NCBI RefSeq assembly: GCF_029714425.1
Contig: NZ_CP121668.1
Location: 558,001-622,000, forward strand
Length of the DNA stretch: 64,000 nucleotides
Direction: 5' to 3'
From: Bradyrhizobium sp. CB2312
Lineage (GTDB): Bacteria; Pseudomonadota; Alphaproteobacteria; Rhizobiales; Xanthobacteraceae
A program made the translations under genes and the position numbers. Below the pieces are notes generated by a model. That model worked only from the letters and a program-made list of their open reading frames with translations, did not search any database and was not told the origin of the DNA. This document shows positions 30,716 to 40,310 of the stretch, piece by piece; within the stretch, counting starts at the first letter, position 1; every line of letters begins with the position of its first letter.

Positions 30716-32017
30716 ATGCGCAACGAGACGATCGCTATTCACGCCGGTTACGAGCCCGAAGCCGCCACGCACGCAGTTGCCGTGCCGATCTACCAGACCG
30801 CAGCCTATGCCTTCGACAGCGCCGACCATGGCGCGGCGCTGTTCAATCTCGAAGCCGAAGGTTTCCGCTACAGCCGCATCGCCAATCCGACCAGCGCGGT
30901 GCTGGAGAAGCGCATCGCCCAGCTCGAGGGCGGCGTCGGCGCGCTTGCGGTCGCGACCGGTCAGGCCGCGCTGCATTTCGCTTTCGTCAATGTCGCCGAT
31001 CACGGCGGCAACATCGTCTCCGTGCCGCAACTCTACGGCACCACGCACACGTTGCTCTCGCACATCCTGCCGCGGCAGGGCATCACCGGCCGTTTCGCCG
31101 AAAGCGACGCGCCGGACGCGATCGCGAAGCTGATCGACGAGAACACCCGCGCGGTGTTCGCCGAGACCATCGGCAACCCCGCCGGCAATGTCTGCGACAT
31201 CGAAGCACTCGCGAAGATCGCGCACGCCCATGGCGTGCCGCTGATCGTCGACAACACGGTTGCCACCCCGATCCTGCTCAAGCCGTTCGATTACGGCGCC
31301 GACATTGCCGTACATTCGCTGACCAAGTTCCTGGGCGGCCACGGCACCACGCTCGGCGGCGCTATCGTCGATTCCGGAAACTTCCCCTGGGCCAAGCACG
31401 CCGACCGCTTCCCGGCCTACAACAAGCCGGACGCCTCCTATCATGGCCTCGTCTATGCCGAGCGCTTCGGCAAGACGGCCTATATCGAACGCGCGCGCAG
31501 CGTCTATCAGCGCACCATGGGCTCGGTGCTGTCGCCGTTCAACGCCTTCCTGCTGCTCCAGGGCATCGAGACCGTCGCGCTGCGCATGGAGCGCCATGTC
31601 GAGAACGCCCGCAAGGTTGCCGAATTCCTGCGCGGCGATCCGCGCGTGGCCTGGGTGAATTACACCGGCTTCCCGGACAGCCCCTATTATCCGCTGGTCG
31701 AGAAATATCTCAACGGCAACGCGTCGTCGCTGTTCACCTTCGGGATCAAGGGCGGCATGGAAGCCGGCAAGACCTTCTACGATGCGCTCAAGCTGATCAC
31801 GCGCCTCGTCAATATCGGCGATGCCAAGTCGCTGGCCTGCCATCCGGCTTCGACCACGCACCGGCAGATGTCGGCCGACCAGCAGCGCGCCGCCGGCGTG
31901 CTGCCGGAGACGATCCGCCTGTCGATCGGCATCGAACATGCCTCAGACATCATCGAGGACATCGACCAGGCGCTCGCAAAGGCCTGTCCGTCGGCGCGCC
32001 TCCAGGCCGCGGAGTAG
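30716..32017 (+). CDS. metY: O-acetylhomoserine sulfhydrylase
   Basis: 433 residues of the Cys/Met-metabolism PLP enzymes. The PLP lysine is Lys204 in VHSLTKFLGGHGTT; RYSRIANPTSAVLEKRIA and the SLACHPASTTHRQMS segment near the C-terminus are typical of the long (about 430-residue) MetY branch rather than MetZ or MetB. It makes homocysteine from activated homoserine and sulfide. The ATG at 30716 follows GGAGG. The next gene, 12 bases on, is a MetA-like homoserine acyltransferase, so both steps are in one operon. Confidence 0.92.
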   Translation: MRNETIAIHAGYEPEAATHAVAVPIYQTAAYAFDSADHGAALFNLEAEGFRYSRIANPTSAVLEKRIAQLEGGVGALAVATGQAALHFAFVNVADHGGNIVSVPQLYGTTHTLLSHILPRQGITGRFAESDAPDAIAKLIDENTRAVFAETIGNPAGNVCDIEALAKIAHAHGVPLIVDNTVATPILLKPFDYGADIAVHSLTKFLGGHGTTLGGAIVDSGNFPWAKHADRFPAYNKPDASYHGLVYAERFGKTAYIERARSVYQRTMGSVLSPFNAFLLLQGIETVALRMERHVENARKVAEFLRGDPRVAWVNYTGFPDSPYYPLVEKYLNGNASSLFTFGIKGGMEAGKTFYDALKLITRLVNIGDAKSLACHPASTTHRQMSADQQRAAGVLPETIRLSIGIEHASDIIEDIDQALAKACPSARLQAAE

Positions 32018-32029
32018 GCGGCCAGGCCG

Positions 32030-33025
32030 ATGACGATCTTGATCGACAGGGATCAAGGTATCTCGAGCCCGGCGCTGGTGCCGGCGGAGCGCGATCTCGC
32101 GCGCGACCACGGCGAGCTCACGATCGGGCTGATCAACAACATGCCTGATACGGCGCTGAAGGCGACCGAGCGGCAGTTCATGAAGCTGCTTCAGGCCGCG
32201 GCCGGTGCGCGCCGCATCCGCTTCCACTGCTTCTCGCTGCCTTCCGTGAAACGTTCGCCGGAAGCGAAGTGGCATGTCGAGAGTGAATATTCCGATCTCG
32301 CGGATCTCAGGCGGCACAGATTCGACGGGCTGATCGTGACCGGCGCCGAGCCGGTCGCGCCCGAGCTCGACCAGGAGCCGTATTGGCGGGATCTCACCGA
32401 TCTGATCGACTGGGCCAAGCTCAACACGCGCTCGACGATCTGGTCGTGCCTTGCCGCGCATGCGGCGGTGCTGCATCTCGATCGTATCGAACGGCGGCGG
32501 CTGCCGACCAAATGTCACGGTATCTTCGACTGCGAGGCCGTGACGGACGATGCCCTGACCCGCGCGGCGCCCGCGCCGCTAAAAGTCTCGCATTCGCGCC
32601 TGAACGAGATCGCCGAGAGCGATCTCGACGACGCCGGCTATCGGGTGCTGACGCGTTCGGCTCAGGCCGGCGTCGACGTCTTCATCCGGCAATATGCCAG
32701 CCGCTTCGTGTTCTTCCAGGGTCACCCGGAATACGACGCGTTGTCGCTCCAGCGCGAATATCTGCGCGACATCGGCCGCTATCTCGCCCGTGAGCGCGAG
32801 ATCTATCCGCACCTGCCGGTGAGCTATTTTGACGCAGCCACGGAGGAGAAGCTCCTCCGCTTCGAGAAGCAGGCGAAGCACCAGCGTCATCCGGCGCTGA
32901 CCAACGAGCTGCCCGCGCTGAATCTGCGCACGGATATCGCGGCCGGCAGCGCGGCAGCGGTGCTTTTCCGCAACTGGCTGCAATATCTCGGCGCGAACGC
33001 CGACGCGTCGGTCGTGGCGCGCTAG
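32030..33025 (+). CDS. metA: Homoserine O-acyltransferase, MetA-like
   Basis: 331 residues of the class I glutamine-amidotransferase-like MetA family. The catalytic Cys140 (TIWSCLAAHAAV), His232 and Glu234 (FFQGHPEYD) are in place, and LINNMPDTALKATERQF is the family N-terminus. The donor-determining loop differs from the TGAPLG of E. coli and the TGAPVE of acetyltransferases; here it is TGAEPVAPEL, so the acyl donor cannot be read off. It follows metY by 12 bases and would supply its acylated homoserine. Symbol given for the family, not for a proven succinyl specificity. Confidence 0.82.
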   Translation: MTILIDRDQGISSPALVPAERDLARDHGELTIGLINNMPDTALKATERQFMKLLQAAAGARRIRFHCFSLPSVKRSPEAKWHVESEYSDLADLRRHRFDGLIVTGAEPVAPELDQEPYWRDLTDLIDWAKLNTRSTIWSCLAAHAAVLHLDRIERRRLPTKCHGIFDCEAVTDDALTRAAPAPLKVSHSRLNEIAESDLDDAGYRVLTRSAQAGVDVFIRQYASRFVFFQGHPEYDALSLQREYLRDIGRYLAREREIYPHLPVSYFDAATEEKLLRFEKQAKHQRHPALTNELPALNLRTDIAAGSAAAVLFRNWLQYLGANADASVVAR

Positions 33026-33130
33026 ATCGGGGCGGCGGGCTCCATGTTAGGACTAACGAAGTGTGAAGCTTGCCTCGGGCCGCATACGAATGTTTGATTG
33101 AGCGAATCGGGGCGAACAGGAAATGCGGTC

Positions 33131-33874
33131 GTGTGGTCGGCACTCCAGGGACGCGTGAGCAATCGGCTGGCCCGGCATTTCCGCGCCGCGCCGCACCGCC
33201 TGCCCGCGCATGCGCCGATGGTGAGCTTCACCTTCGATGACGCGCCCGACAGTGCCGCAGGCGAGGGCGCATCCCTCCTCGAAGCCCATGGCGGCCGCGG
33301 CACGTATTACATCGCCGGCAGCCTGATCGACCGTCCGTCGGACCATTGGCATGGCCTGTCGAATGACGCCATCGTGCGGCTGCACCGCGCCGGTCACGAG
33401 ATCGCCTGCCACACCTTCTCGCACCAGAGCTCGGCCGATCTCGACGAGGCTGCGATGGCGCGCGAGATCGAGCGCAATCGCAGCCATTTCCGCGGCATCG
33501 ATTCCTCGATCAGGCTGGAGAACTTCGCCTACCCCTATGGCATCGCCTCGATCTGGCGCAAGCCGCAGCTCGCCAAGGCTTTCCGCTCGGCGCGCGGCAT
33601 CCTGCCTGGCGTCAACAGCGACGTCATCGACCTCCAGTTCCTGCGCGCTTCGCCCCTGGTCGATCGCGAAATCGACAAAGCGGGCATCGATCGCTATTTC
33701 GACGCGGCGGTCGCAAGCGGCGGCTGGCTGATCTTCTACGGCCACGACGTCGCTGATACGCCGAGCCCCTATGGCTGCACACCGGCCCTGATGCGCCATG
33801 CGCTGGCGGCGGCAGGAAAGCGCAACTTGCCGATCGTGACGGTCGCCGAAGCGCTGCGACGAATCGGGGCGTAG
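33131..33874 (+). CDS. Polysaccharide deacetylase-family protein
   Basis: About 247 residues of the NodB-homology fold. Metal and catalytic motifs are SFTFDDAPD and the HxxxH in ACHTFSHQ, followed by NFAYPYG and, late, FYGHDVAD. There is no signal peptide, so it acts inside the cell or on a membrane-bound precursor. The GTG at 33131 with CAGGA nine bases before it is preferred; a TTG at 33098 would add eleven residues without a ribosome site. It lies about 100 bases after metA. The true substrate is unknown. Confidence 0.82.
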   Translation: MWSALQGRVSNRLARHFRAAPHRLPAHAPMVSFTFDDAPDSAAGEGASLLEAHGGRGTYYIAGSLIDRPSDHWHGLSNDAIVRLHRAGHEIACHTFSHQSSADLDEAAMAREIERNRSHFRGIDSSIRLENFAYPYGIASIWRKPQLAKAFRSARGILPGVNSDVIDLQFLRASPLVDREIDKAGIDRYFDAAVASGGWLIFYGHDVADTPSPYGCTPALMRHALAAAGKRNLPIVTVAEALRRIGA

Positions 33875-33884
33875 CCGCTCTCTT

Positions 33885-34031
33885 CCTTCTCCCCTTGTGG
33901 GAGAAGGTGGCGCGAGGCGCCGGATGAGGGGTTCTATCGGCAAATCCAACTCTATCGAGTTTGCTGATAGAACCCCTCACCCGTCTCGCCGCTCATGCGG
34001 CGAGCCACCCTCTCCCACAAGGGGAGAGGGG
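33885..34031. repeat. Long palindromic repeat, family A copy 2
   Basis: CCTTCTCCCCTTGTGGGAGA at the start faces CCCTCTCCCACAAGGGGAGA at the end. The middle has GGATGAGGGGTTCTATC facing GATAGAACCCCTCACCCGTC. It has the same layout as 561-712 and 41655-41800. It separates the deacetylase gene from recQ. Confidence 0.85.
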
Positions 34032-34123
34032 AAGACATCGTCCAGCCCCCCAAACAGTCTTGCCACGCCCGCGCCAGCATGCGACTGGCCTTGTGACGAA
34101 TCCCAAAGCATCGCTCCGGCACC

Positions 34124-35989
34124 ATGTCCACGTCCTCCACCGCTCCGCTGCCTGCGCCGTCCAACGGTCGCGACGCGTTGTCGGTGCTGCATTCGGTGTT
34201 CGGCCTGCCGGGGTTCCGCGGCGCGCAGGGCGAGATCGTCCGGCATGTCACCGACGGCGGCAATTGCCTCGTGCTGATGCCGACCGGCGGCGGCAAGTCG
34301 CTGTGCTATCAGCTTCCGTCGCTGCTGCGGGAAGGCTGCGGCATCGTGGTCTCGCCGCTGATTGCGCTGATGCGCGACCAGGTCGCCGGCCTGATCGAAG
34401 CCGGCGTCAACGCTGCCGCGCTGAATTCCTCGCTCAGCCCGCAGGAAGCCTCCGACATCGAACGCCGCCTGATCGCCGGTGATCTCGATCTGCTCTATGT
34501 CGCGCCGGAGCGCCTGGTCACGCCGCGTTGCCTGTCGCTGCTGGCGCAGGCGAAGGTCGCGCTGTTCGCGATCGACGAAGCCCATTGCGTCTCGCAATGG
34601 GGCCATGACTTCCGCCCTGAATATGTCGGCCTTTCCATCATCGCCGAGCGCTTTCCCGAGGTGCCGCGCATCGCGCTGACGGCGACCGCCGACGAATTGA
34701 CGCGCAAGGAGATCGTCGAGCGGCTTCGGCTCACGGACGCGCCGCAATTCGTCTCCAGCTTCGACCGCCCCAACATCCGCTACGAGATCGTGGACAAGCG
34801 CAACGCGGTATCGCAGCTGAAGGACTTCATCCGCGAGCGGCATGCCGGCGATGCCGGCGTGGTCTATTGCCTATCGCGCAATCGCGTCGAGGAGGTCGCC
34901 GCCGCACTCGACGATGCCGGCATTGCCGCGCTGCCCTATCACGCTGGGCTCGACAGCAGCGTGCGCTCGCGCAACCAGGACCGCTTCCTCAACGAGGACG
35001 GCATCGTCATCGTGGCGACCGTCGCTTTCGGCATGGGTATCGACAAGCCCGACGTGCGCTTCGTTGCTCATCTCGACCTGCCCAAGAGCATCGAGGCCTA
35101 TTACCAGGAAACCGGACGCGCCGGCCGCGACGGCAAGCCGTCAGCGGCCTGGATGGCCTATGGCCTCTCGGACATCGTGCAGCAGCGCCGCATGATCGAC
35201 GAATCCAGCGGCTCGGACGAATTCAAACGGGTCTCGATCGGCAAGCTCGACGCGCTGGTCGGCCTTGCCGAGACGGCGCATTGCCGGCGCCGGCGGCTGC
35301 TCGCCTATTTCGGCGAGATCGTGATGGGCGAGAGCTGCGGCAATTGCGACAATTGCCTGACGCCGCCGAAGATGCGCGACGGCAAGGTGCTGGCGCAGAA
35401 GCTGCTCTCCTGCGCCTATCGCACCGGCCAGCGTTTCGGCGCGATGCACCTCATCGATGTGCTGATCGGCCGCCTGACCGAGAAGGTGACGCAGTTCGGC
35501 CACGACAAGCTCTCGGTATTCGGCATCGGACGCGAGCTCAACGAGAAGCAGTGGCGCACCGTGTTGCGGCAGCTGGTGGCGATGGGCCATTTGCAGAGCG
35601 ACAGCGAAGCCTATGGCGCACTGAAGCTCACGGACTCTTCGCGCGGCGTGCTGCGTGGTGAGACCGAAGTGTGGCTGCGCGAGGAAGCGCCCGGCACGCG
35701 AGTCCGCGCCAGCCGCGCCAAATCCCGGCGCGGCGATCTCGCGCCGGCCGCAGACGCGCCGCAAGGCGATGTCGATCCCGAATTGCGCGCGCGGCTGCGC
35801 TCCTGGCGCTCAGACGTCGCGCGCGAGCGCGGCGTGCCGGCCTATGTCGTGCTGCACGATGCCACCATCGACGGCATCGTCCGCGCATGGCCGACCACGC
35901 TGGACGAACTCCGCAATGTGCCTGGTATCGGCGACAAGAAGCTCGAGCACTATGGCGAGGAGCTGCTGCAGATCATCAGGACGCGGTAG
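34124..35989 (+). CDS. recQ: ATP-dependent DNA helicase RecQ
   Basis: 621 residues. The helicase core has Walker A TGGGKS (54-59), the DEAH box [25 protein letters not shown] and the [10 protein letters not shown] motif VI. It is followed by the zinc-binding RQC segment ([19 protein letters not shown]) and a C-terminal HRDC domain ([20 protein letters not shown]). It unwinds DNA in the RecF recombination pathway. All domains are complete. Palindromic repeats of families A and C flank it on either side. Confidence 0.96.
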   Translation: MSTSSTAPLPAPSNGRDALSVLHSVFGLPGFRGAQGEIVRHVTDGGNCLVLMPTGGGKSLCYQLPSLLREGCGIVVSPLIALMRDQVAGLIEAGVNAAALNSSLSPQEASDIERRLIAGDLDLLYVAPERLVTPRCLSLLAQAKVALFAIDEAHCVSQWGHDFRPEYVGLSIIAERFPEVPRIALTATADELTRKEIVERLRLTDAPQFVSSFDRPNIRYEIVDKRNAVSQLKDFIRERHAGDAGVVYCLSRNRVEEVAAALDDAGIAALPYHAGLDSSVRSRNQDRFLNEDGIVIVATVAFGMGIDKPDVRFVAHLDLPKSIEAYYQETGRAGRDGKPSAAWMAYGLSDIVQQRRMIDESSGSDEFKRVSIGKLDALVGLAETAHCRRRRLLAYFGEIVMGESCGNCDNCLTPPKMRDGKVLAQKLLSCAYRTGQRFGAMHLIDVLIGRLTEKVTQFGHDKLSVFGIGRELNEKQWRTVLRQLVAMGHLQSDSEAYGALKLTDSSRGVLRGETEVWLREEAPGTRVRASRAKSRRGDLAPAADAPQGDVDPELRARLRSWRSDVARERGVPAYVVLHDATIDGIVRAWPTTLDELRNVPGIGDKKLEHYGEELLQIIRTR

Positions 35990-36007
35990 GGCGCCTTCCA
36001 TCCACCT

Positions 36008-36160
36008 CGTTATCCCGGGGCGCGACGAAGTCGCGAGCCCGGGATCCATAGTCACATGCAGATGTGGTTGCGGAAGGCTGGTAACCACAAGTCTTCGCCA
36101 AATGCGATCCTGTGGTTATGGGTCCCGGGCTCGCGACTTTGTCGCGCCCCGGGACGACAA
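36008..36160. repeat. Long palindromic repeat, family C copy 3
   Basis: CGTTATCCCGGGGCGCGACG and AAGTCGCGAGCCCGGGATCC face GGGTCCCGGGCTCGCGACTT and GTCGCGCCCCGGGACGAC. The centre carries GGTAACCACAAGTCTTCGCC, the core shared with copies 1 and 2. It lies between the converging recQ and acdS genes. Confidence 0.82.
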
Positions 36161-36174
36161 TCTTCGTGTCTATC

Positions 36175-37191
36175 TCACCCGTTCCTGAACGCATACGCAT
36201 AACCGTTCAGCGCCGGCGCGCCGCCGAGATGCGCGTACAGGATCTTCGCGCCCTTCTCGAAATGGTCCTTCTGCACGAGGTCGATCAGGCCCTGCATCGA
36301 CTTACCCTCATAGACGGGGTCGGTGATCATGCCTTCGAGGCGCGCGGTGAGGCGAATTGCCTCCTTGGTCTCTTCCGACGGCACGCCATAGGCGGGATAG
36401 GCGTAGTCCTCGATCAGCACGACGTCGTCGGCGACGAGCTCCTTGCCGAGCTCGACGAGTTTTGCGGTGTTCTGCGCGATCTCGAGCACCTGCGTCTTGG
36501 TCTGCGCCGGCGTGAAGGACGCATCGATGCCGATCACCTTGCGGGCGCGGCCGTCCGCCGCAAAGCCGACCAGCATGCCGGCATGGGTCGAGCCGGTGAC
36601 GGTGCAGACGATGATGTAATCGAACTTGAAACCGAGCTCCTTCTCCTGCTTGCGGACCTCCTCGGCGAACCCGACATAGCCGAGCCCGCCGAACTTGTGC
36701 ACGGAGGCGCCGGCAGGGATCGCATAGGGCTTGCCGCCCGCCGCCTTCACCTCTTCGATCGCCTGCTCCCAGCTCTTGCGGATGCCGATGTCGAAGCCGT
36801 CGTCGACCAGGCGCACGTCGGCGCCCATGATGCGCGACAACATGATGTTGCCGACGCGGTCATAGACCGCGTCCTCGTGCGGGACCCAGGCTTCCTGCAC
36901 CAGGCGGCACTTCATGCCGATCTTGGCGGCGACCGCTGCGATCATGCGGGTGTGGTTCGACTGCACGCCGCCGATCGACACGAGCGTGTCGGCGTTCGAG
37001 GCGATCGCATCGGGGATGATGTATTCCAGCTTGCGCAGCTTGTTGCCGCCATAGGCAAGGCCGGAATTGCAGTCCTCGCGCTTGGCATAGATCTCGACCT
37101 TGCCGCCGAGATGCTTTGACAGCCGCTCCAGCTTCTCGATGGGCGTCGGGCCGAAGGTCAGCGGGTAGCGCGGAAATTTGTCGAGCTTCAT
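36175..37191 (-). CDS. acdS: 1-aminocyclopropane-1-carboxylate deaminase
   Basis: 338 residues, the standard length. It breaks ACC, the ethylene precursor of plants, to 2-oxobutyrate and ammonia with PLP. The PLP lysine is Lys51 (GGNKLRK), and Ser78 (VQSNH) and Tyr294 are present. Glu295 (PVYEGKS) and Leu322 (YAHLGGAP) are the two residues that separate true ACC deaminases from D-cysteine desulfhydrases. It is divergent from an Lrp/AsnC gene, the known acdR arrangement. No NifA-type or symbiosis-island context is near; this copy is in core chromosome. Confidence 0.96.
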   Translation of the reverse strand: MKLDKFPRYPLTFGPTPIEKLERLSKHLGGKVEIYAKREDCNSGLAYGGNKLRKLEYIIPDAIASNADTLVSIGGVQSNHTRMIAAVAAKIGMKCRLVQEAWVPHEDAVYDRVGNIMLSRIMGADVRLVDDGFDIGIRKSWEQAIEEVKAAGGKPYAIPAGASVHKFGGLGYVGFAEEVRKQEKELGFKFDYIIVCTVTGSTHAGMLVGFAADGRARKVIGIDASFTPAQTKTQVLEIAQNTAKLVELGKELVADDVVLIEDYAYPAYGVPSEETKEAIRLTARLEGMITDPVYEGKSMQGLIDLVQKDHFEKGAKILYAHLGGAPALNGYAYAFRNG

Positions 37192-37296
37192 GGGATATCC
37201 CGATTGGCGTTGAGGTCTGGAGACGTCGCTAACACCAACCCGGGAAAATGTGCTCTCGAATATTGCGACCATATTGCACGTGATCTTGCGAGAATG

Positions 37297-37311
37297 ATGC
37301 CATCACGGCAT
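37297..37311. promoter_or_regulatory. Inverted repeat in acdS/acdR promoter region
   Basis: ATGCC-ATCAC-GGCAT lies midway between the divergent acdS and acdR genes. Two ATATTGC or ATTGC-type direct repeats lie just upstream (37259-37278). The position fits an Lrp box bound by AcdR; binding is inferred. Confidence 0.5.
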
Positions 37312-37351
37312 ATTTCTTCCGAATTATCATCTATATGTGGAAGCATCTTCC

Positions 37352-37816
37352 ATGGCCGCCCGGCTCGATCGAACTGACCTTAAGATATTGAGATTGCTGC
37401 AGAATAACGGCCGGCTCAGCAATGCAGAGCTGGCCGAAACCGTCGCGATAAGCCCCGCCACCTGCCATCGCCGCACCCAGCGGCTGTTCGAGGACGGCTT
37501 CATCGCGACCGTCCGGGCCATGGTGGCGCCGAAGAAGGTGGCGAAGGGAACGCTGGTGATGGTCGGCGTCGTGCTCGACCGTTCGACGCCGGAGAGCTTT
37601 GCGATCTTCGAGCAGGCGATCGCAAAACTGAAATTCGTGCTCGACTGCCATCTCGTCGCCGGCGACTTCGACTATTTCCTGAAAATCCGCGTCGGCGACA
37701 TGGAGGACTTCAACCGCATTCACGGCGAGCAGCTCATCGCGTTACCAGGCGTGCGCCAGACCCGCACCTTCTTCGTGATGAAGGAAGTCGTCGACAACGC
37801 GCCGCTGGAGTTTTGA
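37352..37816 (+). CDS. acdR: Lrp/AsnC-family regulator of acdS
   Basis: 154 residues. An N-terminal helix-turn-helix (DLKILRLLQNNGRLSNAELA, ISPATCHRRTQRLFEDGFI) is followed by the ligand domain with LVAGDFDYFLKIRVGDMEDF. The ATG at 37352 is chosen since GGAAG is eight bases before it; a GTG five codons upstream is possible. It is divergent from acdS, which in other bacteria is switched on by AcdR with ACC present. The role here is taken from that known pairing. Confidence 0.88.
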   Translation: MAARLDRTDLKILRLLQNNGRLSNAELAETVAISPATCHRRTQRLFEDGFIATVRAMVAPKKVAKGTLVMVGVVLDRSTPESFAIFEQAIAKLKFVLDCHLVAGDFDYFLKIRVGDMEDFNRIHGEQLIALPGVRQTRTFFVMKEVVDNAPLEF

Positions 37817-37916
37817 GCACGCCACTTTTCGAATCGCACGGTCGTCACGGCAACTTCACTTGCCATGCAGGCGCATGCGGGCGAGCCTCCGCGCTTCTCA
37901 ACGAGGAGATCCTGCC

Positions 37917-38477
37917 GTGCGCCTCCCCATTCTCGATCCGAAGGATCTGACCGCCGAACAGAAGCCGCTCTATGACGACATGCGAGCCGGCATCAAGGAC
38001 CACTTCAAGGGCTTCGTGAACATGCGCGACGACGGTGCGCTGCTCGGGCCATGGAACCCCTGGATTCGCGAGCCGCGCTTCGGTGGGCCGGTTTGGGACC
38101 TGGTCAAGGCGGTCGCGTCGAACCCGCTGCTGCCGGCGCCGGTGCGCGAGGTCGCTATCCTCGTCACCGGCTCGCACTTCCGCTCCGGCTATGAGCTCTA
38201 TGCCCACGTGCTGGTCGCCGAGCAGCGCGGCCTCTCCGACGAGAAGCTCGCGACGATCGTCGCCGGCCAGCGCCCGGTCGATCTCACCAAGCAGGAAGCG
38301 GTCGCCTATGACATGGCCTCGGCGCTGGTCAGCGGCGGCGTGCTGCCGGAGCTGACCTATCGGGCGGCGGTGAAGGAATTCGGCGAGCACGGCGCGGCCG
38401 AGCTGTCCTATCTCGTCGGCGTCTACTGCATGGTCTCGGTCACACTCAACACGTTCGACGTGCCGGTGCCGGACTAA
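37917..38477 (+). CDS. Carboxymuconolactone decarboxylase-family protein
   Basis: 186 residues of the AhpD-like helical fold: PLLPAPVREVAILVTGSHFR and ELYAHVLVAEQRGLSDEKL. The CxxC pair of peroxidase-type members is missing, so a thiol role is unlikely. The GTG at 37917 follows a strong GAGGAG; the longer frame upstream has no such site. The true reaction is unknown. It lies 100 bases after acdR on the same strand and may or may not share its transcript. Confidence 0.85.
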   Translation: MRLPILDPKDLTAEQKPLYDDMRAGIKDHFKGFVNMRDDGALLGPWNPWIREPRFGGPVWDLVKAVASNPLLPAPVREVAILVTGSHFRSGYELYAHVLVAEQRGLSDEKLATIVAGQRPVDLTKQEAVAYDMASALVSGGVLPELTYRAAVKEFGEHGAAELSYLVGVYCMVSVTLNTFDVPVPD

Positions 38478-38493
38478 GAGCCGCTTCGTTCGA

Positions 38494-40074
38494 TCACTCC
38501 GCCGCCTTGCTGGCGGGCGGCGGGGGTACGAAGGCGATGCAGCGATTGCGGCCTTCGGCCTTGGCCTGGTAGAGCGCCTGATCCGCCGCGCCCATCAAGG
38601 CGTCGATGCCGGACATGCTGACGGTGGCCTCCGCGATGCCGATGCTCACGGTGAGGCCGAACTGAATCTTGTCGGCGAGAACCTGCGTGCTCATCACGCG
38701 CTTGCGGATACGTTCGGCGACAGTCCTCGCCCGGGACAGGCTGGTCTCGGGCAGCAGCACGGCGAATTCCTCGCCACCGAGACGGCCGACGATGTCCGAC
38801 TTCCGCTTGCCGTCGAGGCAAGCGGCCGCGACCGCCTTGATCGCGGCGTCGCCCACGGCATGGCCGTAGCGATCGTTGACCGACTTGAAGTGATCGATGT
38901 CGAGCATCAGCACCGAGACGGCACGGTAGTAGCGCTGGAACCGGCTCCATTCCGCATCGAGATTGTCGAGGAAGTGGCGGCGGTTGTAGAGGCCGGTGAG
39001 CGGATCGGTGGTGGCGAGCGTCTCCAGCATCGCGGCTTTCTGCGTCAGGTCGGTGATGTCGACATAGGTCAGCATGCGGCCGCCGTTCGACATCGTGGTG
39101 CAATGGGCCCTGATGCGCCTTCCGTCCGGCGTCTGCAGGTCGCGCACGTGATCGCCGGCCTTGACCTCTTCGACGCGTCGCGCGGGGAATTTCGCGAGCT
39201 CGTTCGTTGGCAGATTGGGCGCGCTGGCCCGGTGGAGGCGCCGCACCAGCGATGAATAAGCAGGCCGGTTTGCGGCCTCGTCTTCGCTGACCTCCCAGAA
39301 TCGCCGCATCCGCCGGTTCATGAAGGTGGCGTGCAGGTCGGAGTCGAGAAGGAGGACGCCGTCCTGGACGTTCTCCAGCGCATCCCGCAGCAGCTTCAGT
39401 TCGTCCGAGGTGCGCACGATGTCGGTGACGGGCGTATAGGTCAGCATGCGTCCCCCATCGGGCAATGGCGTGACCTGGACGCGCACCACATCGCCGTTGG
39501 TCCGGCGCAGATCGATCGGCGTCGGATCGCCCGCCTCGATCACGCGGACACGCTCCGCCACCAAGGCGTCGAGCTCAGGGTCGGGCACCTCATAGGCGCC
39601 GGTGTCACGTCCGTGATGAAGCAGCGTGAGGATGGAGGGATTACTGTCGGCGACCTCGTCGGGCAGGCGCCACATCTGCCGAAACGACTGGTTGATCAGG
39701 CGCGCTCGGAGATTGGAGTCGAGCAGCACGATGCCAGTTGGCACATGATCGAGCGCGGCGCGCAGTGCCAGCATCTGGCTGCGCATCAGCGCGTCGGACG
39801 AGCGCTCTCGCTCCTCGCCGGTCGGGCGCTCGCTGCCTGGCTGCTCGAAGGCGACGCCGACCTGGCGGTCGGATCGCCAGATCACGCGGCAGGCCAGGAT
39901 CTCGCGCCCGGCGAGCCTGAGCTGGAATCGCTCGGGCACTCCGAGGCCGCTCTCCATCTCGAGCGTCGCGGCCTCCTCGGTCAGCCGGCGCACGACGCAA
40001 TCGATCGACGATTGGCCGAAATTGAAAAAGATCTTCCCAGCAAGGAACGTCCGTTCCGAGACCAAGCGGGACAT
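38494..40074 (-). CDS. Diguanylate cyclase with PilZ-like and two PAS domains
   Basis: 526 residues. A PilZ-like barrel occupies about 1-80 (AGKIFFNFGQSSIDCVVRRL), then two PAS modules with the repeated LDHVPTGIVLLDSNLRA/LENVQDGVLLLDSDLHA layout, then a GGDEF domain. The active site is GGEEF at 433-437 and a product-inhibition site RxxD is at 424-427, exactly five residues before it. It should make cyclic di-GMP and be checked by it. No membrane segment is seen, so it is cytosolic. GGAGG precedes the ATG. It converges on the decarboxylase-family gene. Confidence 0.9.
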   Translation of the reverse strand: MSRLVSERTFLAGKIFFNFGQSSIDCVVRRLTEEAATLEMESGLGVPERFQLRLAGREILACRVIWRSDRQVGVAFEQPGSERPTGEERERSSDALMRSQMLALRAALDHVPTGIVLLDSNLRARLINQSFRQMWRLPDEVADSNPSILTLLHHGRDTGAYEVPDPELDALVAERVRVIEAGDPTPIDLRRTNGDVVRVQVTPLPDGGRMLTYTPVTDIVRTSDELKLLRDALENVQDGVLLLDSDLHATFMNRRMRRFWEVSEDEAANRPAYSSLVRRLHRASAPNLPTNELAKFPARRVEEVKAGDHVRDLQTPDGRRIRAHCTTMSNGGRMLTYVDITDLTQKAAMLETLATTDPLTGLYNRRHFLDNLDAEWSRFQRYYRAVSVLMLDIDHFKSVNDRYGHAVGDAAIKAVAAACLDGKRKSDIVGRLGGEEFAVLLPETSLSRARTVAERIRKRVMSTQVLADKIQFGLTVSIGIAEATVSMSGIDALMGAADQALYQAKAEGRNRCIAFVPPPPASKAAE

Positions 40075-40310
40075 TCGCAGCCTCCAGGGCGCACATGATG
40101 CGAAACGCCGGCCCAGTTTCGCGCAAGGTTACTTGTGGCGATGTAACGCAACAGACGTTTTCGGATGAAGATTAACGATCGGTTGACGGCCGACGCGCCA
40201 CGGCGGGTGCGAAAAAGCTCGTCATATCAGCGGCAAGGGTCCCGGTCTGGTCCCTGCCATCCGGCCAATCGCGGGCGGCGCGCTTCATCCAAAATCCACC
40301 ATGACTGCAG

